Notes under the pieces: model-generated
Seen by the model: the letters and a program-made list of their open reading frames with translations, nothing else
Databases searched by the model: none
Told to the model about the DNA's origin: nothing
Shown here: piece after piece, positions 8,285-16,288 of the stretch
Position numbering within the stretch: position 1 is the first letter of the stretch
Layout: each line of letters begins with the position of its first letter
Position numbers and translations under genes: made by a program
Source: Actinobacteria bacterium UBA3120
Lineage (GTDB): Bacteria > Actinomycetota > Actinomycetes > S36-B12
Direction of reading: 5' to 3'
Assembly: GCA_002365735.1 (NCBI GenBank)
Contig: DEZY01000025.1
Coordinates: forward strand, 300 to 16,587
Length of the DNA stretch: 16,288 nt

Positions 8285-9799
8285 CATTACTCCCAAAGAC
8301 GCGGTGAGTAGATTCCCCCACTTTTCATCATTAAGACCAAATGGTGGGCCAAATCCCAATGCGTTTTGGGTCGCAATTGTTTGTGACTGCGTGTATTGCA
8401 AAATCCCTGCTACCGCGTGCCTGCGGCCAAGACCTGATGCACCAAAACCACCCATTGGCGAACCAAGGGTTGACCAAGCAGTCGCATAGCCTTCATTGAT
8501 ATTCACTGTCCCCGCGTGAAGTTCCCTGGCAATCGCGAGGGCAACTTTCCTATTCTTAGAAATCACGCTTGCGTTGAGGCCGTACTCTGAATCATTTACC
8601 AAACCAATCGCCTCGCTATCGCTGCTGAAAGCGCTGACCGCTACCACGGGACCGAATGTTTCGTCTCGGCACACATTCATCTGCTCGGTGACTCCGGTCA
8701 TGATTGTTGGAGCGATCGTGGCATTACCTGCCAACTCACCGCCAGTGTGAATTTTGGCACCTTTATCACGGGCATCAGAAATGAATGCCATGACCCGAGC
8801 CGCGTGAACCGGGCTAATGAGCGGTCCGAAAGAACCTCCCCAACCCACGCTGTCCTGGTAGGTCATCGCGCGGGTTTTGCGCACGAACGATTCAAGGAAT
8901 GTCTGCTCAATACTTTCGTGCACGTAGAGCCGTTCAATACTGATGCAGAGTTGGCCCGTATTACCAAAACATGCCCGAGTCGCGATTTCAGCGGCTTTTT
9001 CAACGTCCGAATCGGCACGGATAATCATGGCGTTCTTACCACCAAGTTCCAACGCTGTACCAATAAGTTGTTCACCACATTGAGCAGCAACGACTCGGCC
9101 CACTTTGGTGGAGCCGGTGAACATGAGAAAATTCACTTGATTGATCAGCGGTGCTCCCAGTTTTTCCCCGTCACCGATCACAACACCAAATAGTCCCTCC
9201 GGCAATCCGGCACGGTACAGCAAATCGATTACGTAAAGTGCCGTGGCTGATGTCAGCGGGTCCGGCTTAAGCACCACCGCATTACCCGCCAGCAGCGCCG
9301 GGATCGCATCACTCACCGCAAGGGTAAGTGGATAATTCCATGGAGCAATAATCCCCACCACGCCAACTGGCACATGGCGCTCAATTGCGCTGATCAGTAA
9401 GGGGAAAACGCCCGAGTGTTTACGATCTTTGAGTGCCCCCACGTGCCGGGCGTAGTAGCGGGCATTGAGCATAACGTCCAGCAATTCCTCATTGGCGTCG
9501 CGCCGAGGTTTCCCCGTCTCCCACTGAATCAAGTCCAGGAGTTCGTCTTTGTGCGCGAGCACCAAGTCATGAAAACGCAGGATTACTCTTGCACGATTCC
9601 TCAAACCCAGGCTCCCCCATGCCACTTGAGCGGCCTTTGCCGTGTGTATGGCAGTGGAAATATCACTCTCACTCGATAGCGCTAGTGAATACAATTTGTC
9701 ACCGTAGGGAGATGTGATGGTGATGTAGTCACCAGTAGTGTTTGTCGCTAACCGGTTCACCCGCCACCAGTAGTTCAGGTCTTCTATGACCCCGGCCAT
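8264..9799 (-). CDS. gabD2: Succinate-semialdehyde dehydrogenase, GabD2 type
   Basis: An NAD(P)-dependent aldehyde dehydrogenase of 511 residues, closest in my recall to mycobacterial GabD2, which oxidises succinate semialdehyde to succinate. Catalytic Cys285 is in GNTGQLCISIERLYV, the general base is Glu251 in ELGGKN, and the oxyanion Asn155 is in PWNYP. Also seen are NETFGPVV-like DETFGPVV, PMGGFGASGLGRRH and the C-terminal TQSQTIATQ...PPFGL, which are characteristic of GabD2. Substrate specificity is inferred from this likeness; other semialdehydes are possible. The ATG lies two bases after the guaB3 stop (TAATCATG) with no clear Shine-Dalgarno of its own, so it is probably translated by reinitiation in the guaB operon. 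Its stop lies in the loop of the opposing operon's terminator. Confidence 0.88.
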   Translation of the reverse strand: MAGVIEDLNYWWRVNRLATNTTGDYITITSPYGDKLYSLALSSESDISTAIHTAKAAQVAWGSLGLRNRARVILRFHDLVLAHKDELLDLIQWETGKPRRDANEELLDVMLNARYYARHVGALKDRKHSGVFPLLISAIERHVPVGVVGIIAPWNYPLTLAVSDAIPALLAGNAVVLKPDPLTSATALYVIDLLYRAGLPEGLFGVVIGDGEKLGAPLINQVNFLMFTGSTKVGRVVAAQCGEQLIGTALELGGKNAMIIRADSDVEKAAEIATRACFGNTGQLCISIERLYVHESIEQTFLESFVRKTRAMTYQDSVGWGGSFGPLISPVHAARVMAFISDARDKGAKIHTGGELAGNATIAPTIMTGVTEQMNVCRDETFGPVVAVSAFSSDSEAIGLVNDSEYGLNASVISKNRKVALAIARELHAGTVNINEGYATAWSTLGSPMGGFGASGLGRRHAVAGILQYTQSQTIATQNALGFGPPFGLNDEKWGNLLTASLGVMKKIGWR

Positions 9800-9801
9800 G
9801 A

Positions 9802-10911
9802 TTAGGAAACAATCATTTCAACGCGCTGGAATTCCTTCAGGTCGCTGTAGCCGGTCGTCGCCATTGCTTTACGCAACGCCCCGACAAGGTTCATGGTGCC
9901 GTCACCGGTTGTGGCTGGGCCATTGAGTATCTGGTCAAGGGTTCCCACCTGCTTCATTGGCTGACGCTCCCCACGCGGCAGGGTCGGGTGCCAAGCTTCC
10001 GAACCCCAGTGTGTTCCCCCGCCAGGTGAATCGGTTCCGCGGGAGAGAACCGAGCCGACCATAGCCGCATCGGCGCCGCACGCAAATGCTTTAACAATAT
10101 CTCCACTGTTTCCCATTGACCCATCAGCGATCACGTGGACATAACGGCCACCAGATTCATCAAGGTAGTCGCGTCGTGCTGAAGCAACATCAGCGATTGC
10201 AGTTGCCATCGGAACGCGCACACCGAGAACTTCCGCCGTCGTGTGGGCCGAACCACCACCGAACCCAACAAGTACGCCAGCAGCACCTGTTCGCATCAAG
10301 TGAAGGGCCGCTTGCGCCGTTGCGCAGCCGCCAACGATTACCGGAATATCAAGGTCATAGATGAAACTCTTGAGGTTAAGTGGCTCTCCACTTGCAGCAA
10401 CGTGCTCGGCTGAAACGGTTGTTCCGCGGATTACCAGAATCTCAGCTCCACTACTTGCAGCAATCGGTGCGAGCTCCGCCGTTCGTTGGGGTGACACCGC
10501 GACAGAAACCGTGATCCCGCTTTCCTTGAGCTGGGCAATCCGGCTTTTGATCAGTTCGGCATCTACCGGTTTATCCTTATACAACTTTTGCAGTAAAGCC
10601 GTTGCCTGATCGGGGTCAACCTGTGCGATTTCACGGAGAAAAATTGTTGGATCTTCATATCGTCCCCACAAGCCTTCAAGGTTAAGGACCGCCAGGGCGC
10701 CATTACGTGAAATGGTGACAGCGCTGTCCGGTGAAACTACCGAATCCATGGGAGCCGCTATGAAAGGAGTGTCAAACTTATAAGCGTCGATGTTCCAAGA
10801 AGTTGAGACCTCAGAAGCGTCGCGCGTTCGCCGTTGCGGAGCGATCGCTACTTCCTCGAAGGAAAACCCCTGACGAGCAGACTTCGTCCCGCCAATTATG
10901 ACCTCTACCAT
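9802..10911 (-). CDS. guaB3: GuaB3 family IMP dehydrogenase-related protein (no CBS domains)
   Basis: A TIM-barrel protein of 369 residues, related to IMP dehydrogenase but without the CBS pair. Family marks: FSFEEVAIAPQRRTRDASEV near the N-terminus, FDTPFIAAPMDSVVSP (46-61), MATAIADVASARRDYLDESGGRYVHVIADG (235-264) and the C-terminal ATTGYSDLKEFQRVEM. Aligned by eye to the GuaB in this window, the catalytic loop GSICTT becomes GSAHTT (220-225), so His223 stands where the IMP-attacking cysteine should be. That argues against classical IMP dehydrogenase activity here; mycobacterial GuaB3 has likewise been reported inactive as an IMPDH, while a cyanobacterial one is active. It starts two bases after the guaB stop (TAATCATG) and is followed by gabD2 in the same way. 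A regulatory or different purine role is possible. Confidence 0.92.
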   Translation of the reverse strand: MVEVIIGGTKSARQGFSFEEVAIAPQRRTRDASEVSTSWNIDAYKFDTPFIAAPMDSVVSPDSAVTISRNGALAVLNLEGLWGRYEDPTIFLREIAQVDPDQATALLQKLYKDKPVDAELIKSRIAQLKESGITVSVAVSPQRTAELAPIAASSGAEILVIRGTTVSAEHVAASGEPLNLKSFIYDLDIPVIVGGCATAQAALHLMRTGAAGVLVGFGGGSAHTTAEVLGVRVPMATAIADVASARRDYLDESGGRYVHVIADGSMGNSGDIVKAFACGADAAMVGSVLSRGTDSPGGGTHWGSEAWHPTLPRGERQPMKQVGTLDQILNGPATTGDGTMNLVGALRKAMATTGYSDLKEFQRVEMIVS

Positions 10912-10913
10912 GA

Positions 10914-13407
<2,494 letters not shown>

Positions 13408-13414
13408 TGGCGAG

Positions 13415-13420
13415 ATTATG
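13415..13420 (-). promoter_or_regulatory. Candidate -10 element of the MerR-type gene (leaderless start)
   Basis: On the minus strand CATAAT lies 7 bases before the ATG at 13407, and no Shine-Dalgarno is present. That spacing puts transcription start at or next to the start codon, a common actinobacterial arrangement. I see no good -35. Confidence 0.45.
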
Positions 13421-13445
13421 AGCCATCAGGGCCACTTTCGCATCT

Positions 13446-13461
13446 TGTGACCGATATCACC
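13446..13461. promoter_or_regulatory. CRP-like palindromic operator between merR-type gene and whiD
   Basis: TGTGA, six bases, then TCACC: nine of ten bases match the CRP consensus TGTGA-N6-TCACA, which mycobacterial Crp also recognises. It ends 10 bases before the likely whiD -35 and about 46 bases upstream of the likely start of the MerR-type transcript, so it could affect both. Crp is known to regulate a whiB gene in mycobacteria (whiB1). Confidence 0.5.
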
Positions 13462-13471
13462 CCCTTTTATA

Positions 13472-13501
13472 TTGACCAACCTATGAAACGTTTTGTATTC
13501 T
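13472..13501 (+). promoter_or_regulatory. Candidate sigma-70-type promoter of whiD
   Basis: TTGACC (13472-13477), 18-base spacer, TATTCT (13496-13501). The predicted start near 13508 leaves a leader of about 28 bases containing the AAGGAGG (13525-13531) that precedes the whiD ATG by 4 bases. Confidence 0.5.
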
Positions 13502-13535
13502 TGGGTCATCGTTACAGGACCTATAAGGAGGCAAA

Positions 13536-13889
13536 ATGGCTGACGTATCCCGGCTACCCGGACCCAATGCCGACATTTGGGATTGGCAACTGATTGGCCT
13601 GTGTCGTGGCGAAGATCCCAATGTTTTTTTCCACCCTGAAGGCGAGCGTGGCCCAGCCCGCGTCAATCGAGACGTAAAGGCAAAAACAGTTTGCGGGGCC
13701 TGCCCGGTCAAGTTGCAGTGCGCCCAGCACGCCCTCGCCGTCAAAGAGCCCTACGGGGTGTGGGGCGGTCTCACCGAAGACGAGCGCGAGGACATCTATG
13801 CGGGTCGTTTGGCAGCAAATACTGCCCTTGGAGTCCAGATCACCACTGCATTGACCGGTTCCCAAGTTCAGGTCGCAACGGCTTCCTAA
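13536..13889 (+). CDS. whiD: WhiB-family [4Fe-4S] regulator, WhiD/WhiB2 type
   Basis: A small iron-sulfur transcription factor of 117 residues that works with the principal sigma factor; WhiD and its mycobacterial counterpart WhmD/WhiB2 are needed for sporulation septation or cell division. The four cluster ligands are Cys23, Cys53, Cys56 and Cys62, followed by the G[VI]WGG turn (GVWGG, 74-78) and basic C-terminal region. The N-terminal MADVSRLPGPNADIWDWQL and FFHPEGERGPAR closely match what I recall of Streptomyces WhiD, which identifies the subfamily and fixes the start. The C-terminal tail after residue 90 is low in charge and variable. It is divergent from the MerR-type regulator, with a CRP-like site between them, and converges on groEL. 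Its position near guaB and groEL is conserved in actinobacteria. Confidence 0.95.
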   Translation: MADVSRLPGPNADIWDWQLIGLCRGEDPNVFFHPEGERGPARVNRDVKAKTVCGACPVKLQCAQHALAVKEPYGVWGGLTEDEREDIYAGRLAANTALGVQITTALTGSQVQVATAS

Positions 13890-13900
13890 TCAACCACTCA

Positions 13901-13942
13901 CAAGTAGGGGCGAGACCGAATATCCGGTCTCGCCCCTACTTG
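13901..13942. terminator. 18-bp perfect hairpin between convergent whiD and groEL
   Basis: Perfect arms at 13901-13918 and 13925-13942 with a 6-base loop, 11 bases after the whiD stop and 23 bases from the groEL stop. There is no T-run on either side. It is best read as a shared, bidirectional transcription end or RNA 3'-end stabiliser; actinobacterial terminators often lack the U-tract. Confidence 0.75.
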
Positions 13943-13965
13943 CATGAAGTTGCGCTAACTACTCA

Positions 13966-15597
<1,632 letters not shown>

Positions 15598-15641
15598 TCA
15601 GTTAGCTAGCGGAAAATGATTTGTTGAGTCTTTTATTGAGA

Positions 15642-15677
15642 TGAGCCCCGCGGCTCCGAAAGGATTCGCGGGGCTCA
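15642..15677 (-). other. Hairpin in the groES-groEL intercistronic region
   Basis: Arms of 11 bp at 15642-15652 and 15667-15677 (GC-rich) enclose 14 bases that can form a small TCC/GGA stem on a GAAA loop. On the minus strand no U-run follows, so full termination is unlikely. It could be a partial terminator or an mRNA processing or stability element that gives more groES than groEL; cleavage between these two genes is reported for M. tuberculosis. Confidence 0.7.
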
Positions 15678-15719
15678 CCAAACAATCAAGCAACAGGCGC
15701 GAGAAGTTACTTCGTAGAT

Positions 15720-16019
15720 TTACTTCTCGACGATTGCAAGCACGTCGCGAGCAGACAGCAGCAAGTACTCTTGGCCGTCGTACTTCACTTCGGTGCCGCC
15801 ATACTTGCTGTAAATGACAACATCGTTGACCTTGATGTCCAAGGGGATGCGCTTATCGCCATCTTCGTCAAAACGACCTGGGCCTACTGCGAGAACCTTG
15901 CCCTCTTGGGGCTTTTCCTTCGCGGTGTCAGGGATAACAAGTCCTGAGGCGGTCGTTTGCTCCGCTTCAAGCGTTTGTACCAAAATGCGATCTTCTAGGG
16001 GCTTAATGGAAACCGACAC
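15720..16019 (-). CDS. groES: Co-chaperonin GroES (10 kDa)
   Basis: The lid of the GroEL chamber, 99 residues, normal length. Recognised by [27 protein letters not shown] at the N-terminus (ending in the mobile loop that binds GroEL), [60 protein letters not shown] in the body. The start is GTG at 16019, supported by GGAGGAA six bases upstream and by the fit to the family N-terminus. It is the first gene of groES-groEL, with a leader of about 110 bases that carries the first CIRCE operator at its 5' end. The frame is intact. Confidence 0.98.
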   Translation of the reverse strand: MSVSIKPLEDRILVQTLEAEQTTASGLVIPDTAKEKPQEGKVLAVGPGRFDEDGDKRIPLDIKVNDVVIYSKYGGTEVKYDGQEYLLLSARDVLAIVEK

Positions 16020-16025
16020 GGTTTA

Positions 16026-16032
16026 TTCCTCC
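16026..16032 (-). promoter_or_regulatory. Shine-Dalgarno deciding the groES GTG start
   Basis: GGAGGAA on the minus strand, 6 bases before the GTG at 16019; it fixes this non-ATG codon as the start. Confidence 0.85.
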
Positions 16033-16104
16033 GGCTCGTGGGCGCCAGCCCGAAAGCTGGGCGCGATTACGAATAATTGGGTCTTATCTAATTGGATCTT
16101 AGAG

Positions 16105-16131
16105 TTAGCACTCACATGGTGAGAGTGCTAA
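16105..16131. promoter_or_regulatory. CIRCE operator 1 (HrcA site), perfect
   Basis: TTAGCACTC, nine bases, GAGTGCTAA: both arms match the CIRCE consensus exactly. It covers the predicted groES transcription start (near 16129), so bound HrcA would block initiation. It would also form a hairpin at the 5' end of the mRNA. Confidence 0.97.
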
Positions 16132-16135
16132 GCAA

Positions 16136-16164
16136 ATATTACGCAACAGTTAGCACTCTGTCAA
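16136..16164 (-). promoter_or_regulatory. Consensus sigma-70 promoter of groES-groEL
   Basis: On the minus strand TTGACA (16159-16164), exactly 17 bases, then TAATAT (16136-16141). The -35 is perfect and the -10 near-perfect, unusually strong for an actinobacterium. It lies between and partly within the two CIRCE operators: the second covers the -35 and the first covers the start point. Confidence 0.9.
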
Positions 16165-16176
16165 ACCGAGTGCCAG
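16150..16176. promoter_or_regulatory. CIRCE operator 2 (HrcA site), one arm imperfect
   Basis: TTAGCACTC is exact; after nine bases the second arm reads GAGTGCCAG, seven of nine matching GAGTGCTAA. It begins 45 bases from operator 1 and covers the -35 of the groES promoter, and it also lies in front of the divergent gene at 16208. Confidence 0.88.
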
Positions 16177-16195
16177 CACACGCGTCCTGAACCCC

Positions 16196-16201
16196 TAGGC
16201 T
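16196..16201 (+). promoter_or_regulatory. Candidate -10 of the divergent right-end gene (leaderless)
   Basis: TAGGCT lies 6 bases before GTG at 16208, a spacing typical of actinobacterial leaderless transcripts. No good -35 is visible. Confidence 0.45.
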
Positions 16202-16207
16202 GGAACC

Positions 16208-16288
16208 GTGAGCCACCTTCCCAATGAGGAACTGATCTCTGCGGCAGCGGGTGAACTGGGCCGAGCGGGAGCCAGCGAACTGGGGGTA
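16208..16288 (+). CDS. 5' end of an unidentified protein, cut by window edge
   Basis: From GTG at 16208 an open frame runs 27 codons to the window end (MSHLPNEELISAAAGELG...). The only support is the TAGGCT-type -10 placed for a leaderless start, the lack of a Shine-Dalgarno, and the position divergent from groES. The visible part is acidic and Ala/Gly-rich and too short to assign to a family. Confidence 0.4.
   Translation, partial: MSHLPNEELISAAAGELGRAGASELGV

Overview
This 16.3 kb window looks like chromosomal DNA from an actinobacterium of moderate GC; 60-base blocks I counted by hand in several genes run from about 38% to 60%. The evidence for the phylum is a WhiD/WhiB2-type WhiB protein, a separate CBS-less GuaB3 beside GuaB, a groES-linked GroEL with a His-rich tail, CIRCE operators, a GabD2-type succinate-semialdehyde dehydrogenase and leaderless-looking starts. 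Gene order groES-groEL, whiB-type gene, guaB-guaB3, then guaA is a known actinobacterial arrangement (Mycobacterium, Streptomyces). The organism cannot be named further; a mid-GC aquatic or soil actinobacterium is a guess. Genes are tightly packed and no gene-free stretch exceeds 300 bases.

Left part (1-4324). On the minus strand lie the 5' end of guaA (cut by the window edge), a small two-helix CD225/dispanin-like membrane protein and an AraC-family regulator. The regulator is divergent from a plus-strand SDR oxidoreductase. The SDR converges, with a 6-base gap, on a minus-strand flavin monooxygenase that is AT-richer than its neighbours.

Middle (4325-9799). A 215-base divergent region precedes a plus-strand three-gene operon encoding a molybdenum hydroxylase in the order [2Fe-2S] small, Mo-binding large, FAD-binding medium subunit. 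The large subunit carries AYRGAGR, the form II (CODH-like, substrate unknown) signature, and not the AYxCSFR of true CO dehydrogenase. The operon ends in a strong intrinsic terminator whose loop contains the stop codon of the convergent gabD2 gene.

Right part (9802-16288). A minus-strand run reads merR-type regulator with a cobalamin-binding-like domain, then guaB, guaB3 and gabD2; guaB/guaB3 and guaB3/gabD2 share the identical junction TAATCATG. The regulator is divergent from whiD, with a CRP-like palindrome between them. WhiD converges on groES-groEL across an 18-bp perfect hairpin. groES is preceded by a consensus sigma-70 promoter flanked by two CIRCE (HrcA) operators. A probable divergent, leaderless gene begins at the right edge.

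Together: the housekeeping parts (GMP synthesis, chaperonin, WhiD) form a conserved backbone. Between guaB3 and guaA sits an accessory oxidative block (gabD2, Mo-hydroxylase, FMO, SDR, AraC) that may degrade an unidentified organic compound. The most interesting leads are the B12-type regulator leading the GMP operon, the coupling of gabD2 to guaB3, the Cys-to-His change in GuaB3, and the uncharacterised oxidative block.
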